NCBI GenBank assembly: GCA_014904845.1
Contig: MU119400.1
Coordinates: forward strand, 1-64,000
DNA from: Acephala macrosclerotiorum
Taxonomy: Eukaryota > Ascomycota > Leotiomycetes > Helotiales > Mollisiaceae
Direction: 5' to 3'
DNA length: 64,000 bases
This document shows, one piece after another, positions 1 to 11,158 of the stretch (its first letter is position 1; every line of letters starts with the position of its first letter). The translations under genes and the position numbers were made by a program. The notes under the pieces are model-generated. The model did not search any database, had not been told where the DNA came from, and saw only the letters and a program-made list of their open reading frames with translations.

Positions 1-286
1 TTGCTTCCTCGGATTGTATTTCATTTAACGTCTTAATAGAGAAGTGGAGTGTTAAACTCAGAGAATGCAATATTTAAGCGAGTTTATTAGCGAATTGCAT
101 CATTTTACTCAATCCTTTTATTACTAGCTCAAAATTTACCGGGAATCTACTTGCCACTTTATTAAAACTTAGAAGAAATATGCGTAATGCTCTAATTAAA
201 AGATCCCGCGACTCAGATATCTAGTAATTAGGCGGAGATGTGGGTAAACTCTGAAGTGTTACCTGTAACTTTTGGTGGTAAAACAG
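1..286. other. AT-rich intergenic DNA
   Basis: No gene is visible. The sequence is AT-rich with stop codons in all frames. It directly precedes the GST remnant, whose missing N-terminal half should lie here if the gene were intact. Loss by deletion or mutational decay are both possible. Confidence 0.5.
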
Positions 287-668
287 CAAATCACGGGAAC
301 TTAACGGAGGTGACTGTAATTATCTGAGTGGGACGTTGCATGGTGGTGGGTTTGGGCATTTGTTTAGACCCGAACGCTTCACTTCTGACCCCTCCCCGGA
401 TGCTTTGAAATCTGTCCAAAGTAAAGCAAGAGAAACGATAAAGGCTTGTTTTGAGTATGTTGAAAGTAGATTGAGAGATGGGAAGTGGGCGATTGGTGAA
501 CATTTCACGGGTGTAGATGCTTTCTTATTGGTGTTTTGGAGGTGGGGTGTTGCTTATGGGTTTGGGATGGATGGGTATTCTAGGTATGGAGCGCTGATGG
601 GGAGGTTGGTTGAGAGGGAAAGTGTTAGAGAGGTGCTGGGGGTGGAGGGGATTAAGAGTATGCTGTGA
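287..668 (+). pseudogene. glutathione S-transferase, C-terminal fragment
   Basis: The open frame encodes the C-terminal all-alpha half of a fungal GST. It begins with a LSGTLHGGGFGHLFRPERF-like stretch (from about 324) and ends with the motif around WAIGEHFTGVDAFLLVFWRWG, which matches the conserved helix-6 region with its Asp. About 115 residues are present, against roughly 210-240 in the family. The thioredoxin-fold N-terminal domain with the glutathione site is not visible upstream, where a stop lies at 279-281 and the DNA is AT-rich. A splice acceptor CAG ends at 286, so this could be the last exon of a gene whose earlier exons are beyond or before the window start. The lack of any coding-like sequence in 1-286 makes a remnant more likely. 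No in-frame ATG starts this frame, so it cannot stand alone. Confidence 0.6.
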
Positions 669-930
669 GATTGTAGTGAAGGGGATAGGAAGTAGGAAAG
701 AGTAGGAAGGTAAATAAAGGGGTAGCGAGCGGAACTGCGCTTGTTCATTGAGTTGGGCTTGATTCTCGCGCCGTACTGAGGTCGAGGTGATTCACTTGAA
801 GGTTTCCAGGCACAACCTTGTAGATATATATGAGCGAAATCAAGCGCAAGATATTTCAAATTTCAAAGGACGGAAAGAGTTGGGACTTTGAAAGAAGCTT
901 TGAACCTGTCTCCCGGACCACTTGAATACG

Positions 931-1455
931 ATGTCGAAACTCACAAAGACCAAAGGAGATGTTCGCTTTGTGCTGGGTCCATCATCATCCTCCTCGGGGA
1001 TCCCCCGCAGTGTCCCCGAGGAGGAGAAAGATTCTTCACCCTCTCGGTCTTCATCACGAGACCCTCTCCTCCCTCGTCGCCCAAGACCTGCTTCATTCTC
1101 CCTTCCGCCACCACTCCAAGTCAAAGCGCAATCAAAGCCCGAATATCTACCCCAAGACGAACATTCAGAACTATCCTCCTCTCCTATCCGCCGAAGAAGA
1201 GGGCAAAGCCCAAATGAAAGTCCGTACGGAGATCAGGCATCAAGAACAGACTCGGGCTATCGAGGCGACGATGAGGGTAGTACGAGAACGAGATATCAAA
1301 GCTCGGTCTCAAGTGCTGAAGAGAGGCCGGAAATTTGTCAGAGGATGAATAATTCGCTGTTTTGTCGGGAAGCAGAGGAGGGAATTTGTGGTTGTGATGG
1401 AGATTGTTGCTTGAGGGGTAGTGATGCTTGTTTGGAGAATTGTGTGGTTTCGTGA
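931..1455 (+). CDS. hypothetical Ser/Arg-rich small protein
   Basis: An ATG at 931 opens a 174-residue frame. The first 120 residues are rich in Ser, Pro, Arg and Glu (SSSSS, RSSSRD and RRRR runs). The last third is cysteine-rich (CREAEEGICGCDGDCC). No domain is recognised. The low-complexity basic/serine part looks like a real disordered protein. The change of character after about residue 130 suggests a missed intron or read-through into non-coding sequence. It could be a chance ORF. Confidence 0.3.
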   Translation: MSKLTKTKGDVRFVLGPSSSSSGIPRSVPEEEKDSSPSRSSSRDPLLPRRPRPASFSLPPPLQVKAQSKPEYLPQDEHSELSSSPIRRRRGQSPNESPYGDQASRTDSGYRGDDEGSTRTRYQSSVSSAEERPEICQRMNNSLFCREAEEGICGCDGDCCLRGSDACLENCVVS

Positions 1456-1793
1456 ATGTCCAGAGATCTTTAGGTCATTGAGCAGAGGAAGTGAAGCTAT
1501 TGTAATGTGTCGAGTAGATGGAGAGCATAGCAACAATAGAGTATCTGAGGGTTGGATGACCCAAAGTCACTAAGATATGGAAGATCAGCAGATCGGGAGC
1601 AACGTGATAACCCTTGTCATCACCCCTCTTGAGTGAATGTCCGTTCAGCAATCATGAAATGCTCTGAATCGGACACGAACGTAATCACTCGATAGCCTCG
1701 CGACTCCCGAGGCGTTCTATATGAACTGCTTGTGAAAGTTCTAGTCTCGAAAGGGCATCGATTTCAACATTTCAACATCTCAATATTTTAGCC
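1456..1793. other. intergenic, no feature seen
   Basis: No coding signal, repeat or RNA gene was recognised on either strand. The last 40 bases contain repeated CAACAT/TTCAAC stretches, typical of fungal 5' UTRs, just ahead of the ATG at 1794. Confidence 0.4.
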
Positions 1794-2015
1794 ATGGAAG
1801 TCTCATACACAAATGAACAAAAGAGTAAACATGCACCAAAACAAACAGAAAGATCGAAACTAAGTTCAATTTCGTCAAAAGAGCCCTCAGAGTCAAGTAC
1901 AATGACAAACCCTAGCACTTCAACAGCAGAGCTACCGGCGACTACAACGGGCGGGATACGGACAAGGTACGAGGACGACATTGGCTTCTTGCTTTGGACC
2001 TCGTTCTTCCTTTGA
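1794..2015 (+). CDS. hypothetical Ser/Thr-rich 73-residue ORF
   Basis: The ATG sits in a good context (gccATGg) after a CAAC-rich leader. The product is Lys/Ser/Thr-rich (SSISSKEPSESSTM) and ends in a hydrophobic WTSFFL. A donor GTACGAGG near 1967 could splice out the hydrophobic tail. No family is recognised. The overlapping minus-strand ORF 1772-2092 has no better support. Confidence 0.22.
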   Translation: MEVSYTNEQKSKHAPKQTERSKLSSISSKEPSESSTMTNPSTSTAELPATTTGGIRTRYEDDIGFLLWTSFFL

Positions 2016-3041
2016 GGGACGCTCTCCTGGAATGAAGCGAGGAATTTGAGCGAAGTGGGCCATCTCCGTCGTGCAGAGAGGAATCGATGCACTTGGATGG
2101 TTTCACGATATTGGATTGCAATTAGGGGACTGGGAGCCTTTCGCGAGCTACGCTACTCGACCGTTCTAAACATGTATCAATCGTTCTGCATTGGAAAAAT
2201 CTTCAAAAGAGGACGCGTCGTGATATATGTGCAAACTTTTTTCTTGGTCCCGAAGATTAACGGATCGTTGCTTCCACTCTCCCTTGTTGTTCTTGTCAAT
2301 TTGAGTGATATATTCGATGGACTTGATGGTCTGGTTGATTGATTTAGGTTTTAAAGATCTAGCTAGGTGCGGGGACATTATATCCATTGCAGTGCTTACT
2401 CAGCACTAAAACCACTCGAAAGTCTAACAGTTCTAACCAACCAAATGGCGACGAGCAGCGCCGATGACTCTACTTCCACTTTCCTCTGCATCGATGCGTA
2501 AATGGTACTATATTCAAGGTAACTTTTACCGTTTTAATAGATCGAGGCAAAGTGTGCATTTTGGTGTGAATCACGTGAAAATTATCTAACCCCTGAATTT
2601 CTCGTACACTAAACCTCGCCAAGATCAACATCCAATTTAGCCCTCATTCTCACCAACATCAGAAGCCTCGAATCTTGCGACAATGATCTGCCAACTCCAT
2701 ACAATGATGGGATAATTACGACATGATGCTACGGACCTCAAATGCGAAGATACGAAGCGGTATCAGAGATAGGTTTCTCGCTCTCGTTACCCCACTTAGG
2801 CATTATTCTATACGCGTCACAATTCCGACCCTCCATTATTCCCAATCCAGTAACCTTATCGTCTCCATATTCTCCTTGGAACTTGGCCACAAGCATCCCT
2901 AAGAGGGACAAGATCTATGGCTTGCTCTTGGCATTGCACCGCCCCATTTGATGAAGGTTCAGACATGATGGATCTGAAGAAGTTTCGTCCCTTCCCTTTC
3001 TGTTCTTTGGACGATGACGGGCGGTCTGCGGAGTTGATATC
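2016..3041. other. intergenic, no gene seen
   Basis: Several short ORFs occur on both strands, but none shows a recognisable motif or fungal codon pattern. The last part is the promoter of the arylsulfotransferase-like gene that starts at 3042. Confidence 0.4.
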
Positions 3042-4887
3042 ATGAAGCTTGCTATCTTTGTTCCTCTGCCAGCTGCAGTGAGAGCACTGTCTTTTAGCGC
3101 CTACGACCTGGGGTTTCATGGTATCTACCCCACTCAGAACTATCTAACCTTAGGTCAACCGTCTCCTTGGGTACAGATCTCGCAGTGGGATTCGAGATGC
3201 GAAAGCGATGGCGCCGTGGTCCTCCTTAGTCCTCGCGGGGTCTACGTTCCGAATCCGGGTCCAGTCATTGTTGATTCACGAGGCGAATTAATTTGGTTGG
3301 AGGGCAAATATGGGGAGGCCATGAACCTGCGGGTTCAGAGGTACGAGGGACAAGATTATTTGACCTTCTGGTCTGGCACAAGTCATGGAGCGCATTCGAA
3401 TGGGTCATACTACATGGTGAGTCTTGACAATAGGTTGCTGCTATGAAAATCTAACATAGCAATAGCTCGATTCGACGTACGAACTCATTCACAAAGTGTC
3501 TGCGGTCGGGGCAGACCTAGCAGGAGACCTACACGAATTCGAAGTCACAGACGACGGTACGGCACTAATTACCCTATACCAAGACGTCGAAATAGACTGC
3601 ACATCAGTAGGCTTTGAAGGGAAATGCTGGATCAACGACTGTTTGTTCCAAGAAATTGACATCAAGACTGGGAATCTGATATTCCAATGGCGAGCTTCAG
3701 ACAATGTTCCACTGACGGACTCATACAAGGGCAGAGGGGGGGATGGGAAAACACAAGACACATCCTACGACTTCTTCCACCTCAACAGCATAGAGAAGGA
3801 CTCGACTGGCAACTACCTGATCTCTTCGAGGCATATGCACGCCATCTACTACATCGACCGCACAGGAAATATACTATGGAAATTGGGTGGAAGACACAGC
3901 GACTTCGAAGACCTATCTGGTGGATATGCATCGAACTTTCGCTGGCAACACCATGCACGATGGCACGAGAACCATACCATGTCACTCTTCGACAACAACG
4001 GGAACAACGTCTTCCATTCTCGCGCCGAACACAGCCGCGGTATGGAAATCTCTCTCGACCTCGAGAAGATGACAGTGGAGCTACAGAACACGTACATTCA
4101 TCCCGACAAGATCCTCGCGATCTCGCAAGGCTCGATGCAAGTCATACCCGAAACAGGACATGTTCTCGTCGGATGGGGAAACACACCAGCCTACACGGAA
4201 TTCACGGCAGGCGGAGAAGTTCTCTGCAGCATGTATTTCGGCGCTTTGCTATTCTCCGAGATTCTGGACTTGGGATGGGTTAAATCATATAGAGCGTTCA
4301 AGAGTCCTTGGGTTGGAAAACCGAAAGCACCGCCTGATATTGCTGTCAAAGGGGGCGAGGTGTATGTGAGTTGGAATGGGGCGACTGAGGTTGCGAAGTG
4401 GAGGTTGCAGAGTGCCGAGTCGCCGGATGCTGATGATGGAGAGTTCATGGTTGTTGAGGAATTGCTGAAGAATGGATTTGAGACGGCGTTCATGTTTGAT
4501 GGGGTTGAAGATCATTTTGTCCGAGCCATTGCTCTGGATGCGACTGGGAACGTATTAGGGGTGACGAAGATCATCGATACGTTCTCTCCACCTGCTGTAA
4601 GTCTCTACTTTCTGCCAAGTGAAGCATGGATGTCTTGAAACTAACGACTTCTCTGACAGGTCCCAACATGGTCCATATTCCTCTTTCTAGCCAGCTTTAC
4701 TCTCGTTGGCCTACTCGTCTGGAGAAACCTAAAGACGCTTTGGTACCAGGTCTCAAGGCTTCTAAGTGCTCTAAATTCGAGGCGTACACAGGACACGGCG
4801 CCTGCATACGAGCTATTGGAGTCACAACCAGAGCAAGATGACCCAGAAGAGAGTCTGAAGCCTGCGAAACAGATGAAAGTCTCTTAA
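3042..4887 (+). CDS. arylsulfotransferase-like protein (Arylsulfotran_2 family)
   Basis: Three exons join in frame: 3042-3416, 3466-4596 and 4660-4887, giving 577 residues. Both introns are GT-AG; a CTAAC branch-point-like site lies in each. The protein matches the fungal arylsulfotransferase/ASST-like beta-propeller family. Landmarks are APRGVYVPNPGP-like and TSHGAHSNGSYYM stretches near residues 60-125, then DLHEFEVTDDGTALITLY, FFHLNSI, NYLISSRHMHAIYYID and WKLGGRHSDF, which are family hallmarks. Bacterial ASST moves sulfate between phenols; the substrate of the fungal proteins is unknown. A weak hydrophobic N-terminus and one strong transmembrane helix in exon 3 (IFLFLASFTLVGLLVW) followed by an acidic tail suggest a membrane-anchored protein with a lumenal or extracellular propeller. 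The ATG at 3042 is the only one giving a hydrophobic start, but an upstream exon cannot be ruled out. Confidence 0.85.
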
Positions 4888-5200
4888 CAGCGGTTCTTAC
4901 CTCTACCACGCTCCCGACGGATCTATTAATAATGTATACTAGTTCTACGTCTGTAACCCTTCTTCCGCTGCTTCGTCACTCTTGGGAAGTTTTCCAAGTC
5001 ACGTACTGGTAACTGTTCGTTTTGACTTCTCAATTCGTGATTTCCCTTCTTACCAAAGTATTCTAGCTTGTCTGTTTTCCATGCACCTCGTCGTTTAGCT
5101 GTGGGGAGCCAGGGGCTCATCGCCACACCCTCACCTCCACAAACTAGCTAGGCTGAAAGGAGGTAGTCTCTCCACCCAGTCGAAGCTATGCGAAGTGCGA

Positions 5201-5645
5201 GATATGCAACGAATCTTATGCAGACTGCCTCAGCTTTGCTAAGGCCTGAATAGAGCTAAATCAAAAGGAGACAAGCCTGGTCACTCTGGCAAGCGTAGCG
5301 CCCTCTAAGGTGTGCAACGAAAGTCTGTGATTGTCCCATAGACAATGGGACGTTGATCAAAATCGACTCCCCCTTCTTTGGGAAGCTAAACTAAACTGGG
5401 ACAAACTTGAAGCTGGCTAAGTGGCAGAGATTAGCCTAGCGTCCACATAGATGTGCTGCGAAACTCTGACCAATGTCCCATTGCCAGGAGATAATGATCG
5501 AAGCTGAGTCTCCGTGAACGGTAGAGCTGACGTAGATACGCAACGAAACGTTTGTGATGACTTTCGTTGTACATCTACGTCCACAAGGCTCTGTCTGGAC
5601 TGTAATTTAGCGCCGACGTAGACATGCAACGAAAAGCTCTTTATC
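5201..5645. repeat. degenerate minisatellite-like repeats
   Basis: A motif of the form GAyATGCAACGAAA recurs at about 5201, 5310, 5450, 5534 and 5621, each time after a GACGTAGA/GTCCACATAGA-type lead-in. Copies at 5310-5390 and 5450-5520 also share a following block (TGTCCCAT..GAT..ATCGA). Spacing is irregular (about 85-140 bp), and copies differ by many substitutions. The origin is unknown. The rest of 4888-6001 shows no gene; 5900-6001 looks like the leader of the gene at 6002. Confidence 0.55.
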
Positions 5646-6001
5646 CCTTCAGAGTTAAAATAGTATTTTAAAATTCTTTGCTCTTGGGAGTTTCCAGAGA
5701 AAGAGCCTAGAACCATCTCAAGGTCGAAGAAGGTTCTTCGAGCTACTTTTGATCATTTGCTTACAATGGCACCGACTAATTTACACATTGACAAAGACTT
5801 GCTCTGAAACGGAACTCTCGAAGCATCGTCGATGGTCTGGTGTTCCCTCGCTAGAGTCCTCGCTTCTGCCTCTCCGCCTCTGTTTATTCATCTCTCCACG
5901 TACCCTTTCCAATCTTCCTTTTTCTTACCATTCGCACCTCGATCATCCAATCTCCATTCAACCAAGAAACCCATCAAAATAACGCCTCTCGAAAACCAAC
6001 C

Positions 6002-6875
6002 ATGTTCTTCGGATCATCTCTCCATCTTCCTGGAGAACAACGTGATCAGCTTTCACGTGGCGGCGGCGCTGGCCTATTCGAAGCATCAACCAACCAAGCC
6101 GCATGTCCTGATGGCGGTCTATTCGGAAACTGGCCGTCTTCCAACCCTCCTTTCTCCGCCCAACCAGGATCATCAGTGTCAGATAATCCAAGACAACGTC
6201 CCAGCACAAATTCTAGCGGTGGCTTATTCGGAAACCCGTCTTCCGCCACCACAGGTCCAAATCCATTCGGTGCATGGAACTGTCTTCCTCCGTCCAAAAA
6301 AGCCTCTGGAGGAGGTATATTCGGAGGATCCAACCCGCAACCAGTGCCCAACCTTCCCATGCCGTAACAAGAGGTAGTTGGGGCTATTGTGGAATAGGGC
6401 ATAGCACCTCCTCTCAGAACATTGGTGGTGGTCTCTTTAATTCTGCCAGTGGAATATACTGTATGTCCGGGCTTCAAAATCAATCCAATAGCGCATTCAA
6501 CGAGCCACAATCAGCACAAAACACCGCTACAAACTCCGAGCCCCCACTCCTCGACAAGGAACACGAAATCCGCCTCAACCACGAAGCCGAATACTGGGTC
6601 CTTAAACCGAACTCTTGAAACAAGAATTAAGCAACAGAATCGATCTCGATCTCGCACGCCATGAAGCTAAGCTCGCAGCTTTGTCCGAGATTATAATGCT
6701 GAAGAAAGCGATACTTGAAGAAGAGAGAGGAGCAAGGACCAAGGCTGTGGAACATGAGGGAGTGGCGGCGAGGGAGTGTATTAAGGAGTTTTATGGGAGA
6801 GAAGGTGTGGGGCAGCTCTTGAAGTCTCATGAACTCAGGCTCGGAATCTTGGGCTGTATGAATAGTTTGAAGTGA
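6002..6875 (+). pseudogene. FG-motif (nucleoporin-like) protein gene, frame-broken
   Basis: The ATG at 6002 follows a pyrimidine/CAA-rich leader. The first frame (to 6367) carries GLF/GLFG-type motifs (GGLFGNW, GGLFGNP, GGIFGGSN), and the next frame carries GGGLFNS. This resembles FG nucleoporin repeats. A donor at 6364 and acceptor at 6404 would join frames 1 and 2, but that intron would be only 41 nt. The second frame runs through an acidic/helical part (LDKEHEIRLNHEAEYWV) to a TGA at 6616-6618. A helical Lys/Glu-rich segment (DLARHEAKLAALSE..) continues in a third frame to 6875. No intron of acceptable length joins frames 2 and 3, so at least one frameshift is likely. Sequencing error is the alternative. 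FG motifs are too few (four) for a structural nucleoporin, and many fungi carry such short GLFG-type proteins of unknown role. Confidence 0.5.
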
Positions 6876-7345
6876 GGCCAATGGAAGAGCGAAGTCATCT
6901 CTCAAACGAGCATTCTTTAGCGTTACGCTATTTATCCCTTTTCACTAAAAGGCCTCCGCGATTGAATTGGGGTTTCTCTCTACAAGCTTTTTTCATCTTG
7001 AAAGCAATACTATTCCCTTTCCAAGAGAATGAAAGCGTTGCTTGCTATCCATCCCTAAAGCCACTTTTCCAGAAACAATGAAGGCCTTTAGAATCTTTCT
7101 CAAGAAATTCTATGTCCATAGTCCAGGACCTTCTCTCTCTTACTCATCAAACGCGGCGATGCAAACATGGCTGCAGGTTCAGACCACAAAGCCAAAGTCA
7201 GCATGGCCAGCTTGCTTTCAACCCCACATTCTATATCAACGCACCCATCCACCATCCATCATGTTGCAATCTTCATACCCAGTTGCCCCGGAGATCAAAC
7301 TCAGCCCAGGCCGGAGGACAATCTCAACACATCGGAATTCCCAAC

Positions 7346-7849
7346 ATGGAAGAATCCACCAACTCTGACGCTTCTACTCCCCAAATCCCTCCCCGTAACC
7401 CTGCACGACTTGATCAAACCAACTCTCCCACGCCTCCCCCAATCCCTCCTCGCAACCCTGCGCGACTTAGCCAAACAAACAATCCAAACTTCTCACCAAA
7501 CACCCGAAGTTCTCTGCTTGGATTTGTCAACGAAGACGAATCTCCCGCCCCTAAGACTCAGTCATCGAAGAACAAAATTGAAGCTAAACCTAAGAAAGAG
7601 GAACCATTGGATGAATGGCAACACGTGGGCGTAGAGGAAGAGTCGTACAATAAGCTGGAGAACGAGAGGATCGAGGCTTTGGAAGAGGAGAAACGAATTG
7701 CGGAGGAGGCAGAGAAGAAGGTGATCAATGAGAAGGCGGATGAGTTGATTAGGGAAGATGAGAAGAAGAAAGAGCAAGAAGGAGAGGGACGCGAGACTGT
7801 GGTTTGGAAAACTATCGATGATGATTCACTTGGCAGATTCAAGGAGTAA
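7346..7849 (+). CDS. hypothetical acidic coiled-coil protein with IPPRNPARL repeats
   Basis: The ATG at 7346 gives 167 residues. A duplicated proline motif (IPPRNPARLDQTNSPTPPP / IPPRNPARLSQTNNP) fills residues 12-50. It is followed by a Glu/Lys-rich predicted helix (EEESYNKLENERIEALEEEKRIAEEAEKK, about residues 93-125, a likely coiled coil) and a C-terminal WKTIDDDSLGRF. The frame is open upstream to an ATG at 7112, but that part has a non-coding composition, so the later start is preferred. The PPxNPARL repeats could be SH3-type ligands (inference). No known family was recognised. A run of 14 A residues lies about 55 bp downstream. Confidence 0.5.
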   Translation: MEESTNSDASTPQIPPRNPARLDQTNSPTPPPIPPRNPARLSQTNNPNFSPNTRSSLLGFVNEDESPAPKTQSSKNKIEAKPKKEEPLDEWQHVGVEEESYNKLENERIEALEEEKRIAEEAEKKVINEKADELIREDEKKKEQEGEGRETVVWKTIDDDSLGRFKE

Positions 7850-8461
7850 TAGCCAACATTGTTTCCAAAACCGAGCATATACTAGTGATATTCATTCATT
7901 CTAAAAAAAAAAAAAATTAGACGACGATATCCAGGACCTGCACTCACACAAGCTCTTCTATGCTGTGAGCAATGCTATAGACCAGCCGAGGCTTACTAAG
8001 TCTCAGCGCTAAATGGAAGCAGGTAACTCTGTACTCTGGCTCACGTTTTATGAACCACTGCTAAACATGACATCTCGTTGCTGACCAAGTCAGGGCATAA
8101 AAAGATCATGGCTGAGAAAATGGTAGCCTAGGGAATTGCGATGGCTTTTCACAATTTGGAAGTGATCAGACAAAAAGTCGCAATAAACGAAGTGCCACTG
8201 TACAAATGAGATACTTTGACAGTCGAATCTAAACTTCACTAATGATCTATGAGAAGCCCCCTCATTCGGCCCCGCTCATTATTTGATTATTTGCGAACAT
8301 ACATGCCATACACTTTGAGCGACTGCTCCGCTTCGCCGACGATTCTCGTTACGTACGAGCTATTGAGGCTAGGATTTTATGTAGGCATTTCTGCTCAATT
8401 GAGTCAGTCTCGACACCGAATCCAGAAACCCCTTGTATGACTCATTTTCATGTAATGTGAC
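7850..8461. other. intergenic, no gene seen
   Basis: It contains an oligo-A run near 7903 and no recognisable gene. Short plus-strand ORFs at 8249-8660 lie opposite the better-supported minus-strand frame and are judged shadows. Confidence 0.35.
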
Positions 8462-9225
8462 TTACCAAGTAAAAGATTGTGGGTCTAGATGTCCTATCAC
8501 ATTATGCTGTACGACAATAGATCCTTTCCTCAGCAACAGTTTTGACAAGTCGTCATCGCTCCGACTGACATACACTGAGATCGACTGCGCCAAACCTGCC
8601 ACGCACAAAAGCCAAGCAGCGCTGCTAGCATTGTGCGCTGCACTCCTACCTTCGACGTAGAAGTGCTTTGCCTTGACCACGTCTAGAGCAGAAATGAACT
8701 CAGGATGAACAAGTTCTTCCTCCGCTTCTGGCCCTGTGTACGAGTCCCATGTTTTGAGAAGCGCTCTAAATGTTGCCGTAGGATTAAGCTCAAAAGCTAA
8801 ATCACCGCCTCACCAACCACATATCATTGTCGCTGATGAGCTGCTTGATGTATCCGGCTCCAGCGTGAGAACTGGTTCCTGGATCTGAACTGCGATGTTT
8901 CCCAGGTCGAGGCCAGTCCATTTGGTCAGTTCGAAGCCTCGATCCGAGGCAAGGACATAACCGTTTCTGGTGTCGCGGTTCAACGTAGGCATCGGTCCGC
9001 GAACTAAGTAGAGCAACGGATGATCAATACCGTTTCTCGTAAATTCGATTGGGTCACGCAAGATATCAAGAACGACAGTCCCTTGAGGGCCTGTAATCCC
9101 AATGAGCTTCTCGGTTGGATCATCATAGCCTTGTGAAGCTCGCGTCGTACCCGTCCAAAGACAACTTGCGGCAAGGATAAGGTCTTCCTGCTTGAGGCCG
9201 TTATTGATGGTTGTCCCGAAGAAAT
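8462..9225 (-). pseudogene. decayed gene of unknown function
   Basis: Reading the minus strand from 9225 to 8810 gives about 138 codons of clearly protein-like sequence with no usable start codon. It includes GLKQEDLILAASCLWTG, KLIGITGPQGTVVLDIL and LLYLVRGPMPTL. A second coding-like frame runs from about 8790 to 8462 (ATFRALLKTWDSYTGPEAEE ... VVQHNVIGHLDP). The GT-AG pair between them (about 52 nt) joins the two only through a TGA, so a frameshift or stop separates them. Upstream, a TAA at about 9229-9231 and then AT-saturated DNA cut the gene short. The family is not recognised. Confidence 0.45.
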
Positions 9226-9419
9226 TCCTTTATATCGTATTGTAATTCTCTTTGTACTTGGGCGACGTGTGGGATCCTTCTCCGAACAAACAAAGTAAAT
9301 AAGCCAAATTCAGCTTCGCTTTTTAAAATGTCGTAGGGAATAAACGCTTCCGTTTCAATATCCCAAAACAAGCTTCTAGTACCGTTCGCTACTTATATCG
9401 TTGCAATGGCGATATGGCA

Positions 9420-9860
9420 ATTCTAGTATACGTTTTTTATTTTTGCAAATTTTATTATTTTAAAATTTGTATAAAAAGTCTAATTTATAAAAATTTCAAT
9501 TTCAATTTTCGATATGTAATAATAGTTTTTTTTAAAGTTATTAAAAAGAATTTTATTTTATTTTTTTATTTATAACGTTTTAAATTAAATTTTATAATAC
9601 GTAAAAATTAATTAATATTTTAATAATTTAATGCCGTATATTTATAAATTATTTAATTGGATTTTATAAATTTAATAATAAATTTATTAAATATTTTTAT
9701 ATTTAAAATCGTATATAATTAAAAAAAAACGTTAAAAATTGTATTATTATTAATATTTAATTTTAAATATTAAATGCTTATAATTAAATATAATTAAATT
9801 TTTTTTTTTTTTTTTAAAAAAAAAATATAAATAAAAATAAATATAACTTTTGGTTAGTAA
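9420..9860. repeat. AT-saturated island 1 (RIP-like)
   Basis: About 440 bp consists almost only of A and T in homopolymer-rich runs, with sharp borders against normal DNA on both sides. A large share of the remaining C residues sit in CpG (ACGT, TCGT, CCGT). This is expected if C was removed mainly outside CpG, as in CpA-directed RIP. It may be the corpse of a transposon; no element can be identified. Confidence 0.7.
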
Positions 9861-10820
9861 ACTACAAACGAACTATTTAAAACTATTTTACATATCAATT
9901 CTCTCTTTTTCTCTTCTTGTTATTACTCCCAGCCAAAGGTTCAAAACTCCCGATATTATTCCACGCTCCTTCATTTACACCCTCGCATTGAAATCGCTCC
10001 ATTGGAGTACTACTGCCTTTCGCTCCGTCATCCAGACCCGAATAAACGTATGTGAAGTGGGTTTCTTTCGAAGAACAGGACTGGTACTGGGGCCAGTTTC
10101 GGTGTAGCGGGGTAAAATATTGGGACTTTTGTGGTTGTGGAGAAAGAAATAACTAGCACCAAATATATTAAAAACAGGGTATTAGACCAGAATGTCAAAC
10201 ACAAAACTTACGGAGGCATTTGGAGAGTCATTGACTGCCATGGTTTCGAGGGATGGTCGGATAGAAGGTTTGAGGAACTAAGACGTCCGATAGTTGGGAT
10301 ATATATTTTCGACTTCGTTGGGTGTTTAGTGGAACGTCTGTTCGAAGTCCGAAGCGAAACAAAGAATATCCAAAACTTTGGTAATTGTTTATATCCACAA
10401 AAAGTATATGCCTGAGCCGAAAAACACAGAACAAAGTACTTGAACAGAGTACTTGAACAGAAGTTGTTTCCTGTAAAGTTTGCATGATCTCGGAAGAGTT
10501 TTCAAACCTTGGAGGAAGCTGGAGAAGAACGAGAGGCCGAATGAATTGTTGCTATGCACGGTACTTTGAATATGCATGGTACTTTCTGCTTTACAGGACC
10601 GGTAGGAATATTAGCAAATAGAAGCTTGCCATGTCTGGCCTCGAACATTTCAAGTGATTCGCCCATCGTTGCTGCAAGCCACAAGCGACTCATTCATGCA
10701 CAGTCCTTTCAGTAGCCAATGGCCTGCTCACAAATGCACAGGGAACTTTTGTTAAAAGCAGGTCAGCTGCATGGGACTTTGGTAGGATGGTACGGTGTAC
10801 TAGACCGACCAAAACGGACA
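9861..10820. other. normal-composition DNA between two AT islands
   Basis: No gene is supported. A short tandem duplication of GTACTTGAACAGA occurs at about 10434-10461, and CATGGTACTTT-like words recur at about 10558-10585. The segment may be host sequence or the inner part of a decayed element. Confidence 0.35.
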
Positions 10821-11158
10821 ATAGCTTATAATATTAATAAAAATTAAAAAAAAAAATTTATTTTATAATTTATTATAATTAAATAATTTTTTAAAATAAA
10901 AATTATAATTATTATTTATACTATAAATTTAATTAAAAAATTTATAAAAAAATTTATTTAAAAATAAATATTTTTACGATTTAAATTTTTTTTATAAATA
11001 TTAATTTTAATTTGTAATTTTTTTCAAATTAATAAATAAATTATATATATTTAAAATGTGTTTTATTTTTTTTATTTTTTATATTATTTATATTATTTAA
11101 ATTTTTTAATTTATTATTATAATATGTAAAATTAAAAGCATATAATATAATAACGATA
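10821..11158. repeat. AT-saturated island 2 (RIP-like)
   Basis: About 340 bp of nearly pure A/T follows AATAGCTTATAATATT and ends at TAACGATAGTTTGCG. Composition and texture match island 1. No coding capacity is seen. Confidence 0.7.
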
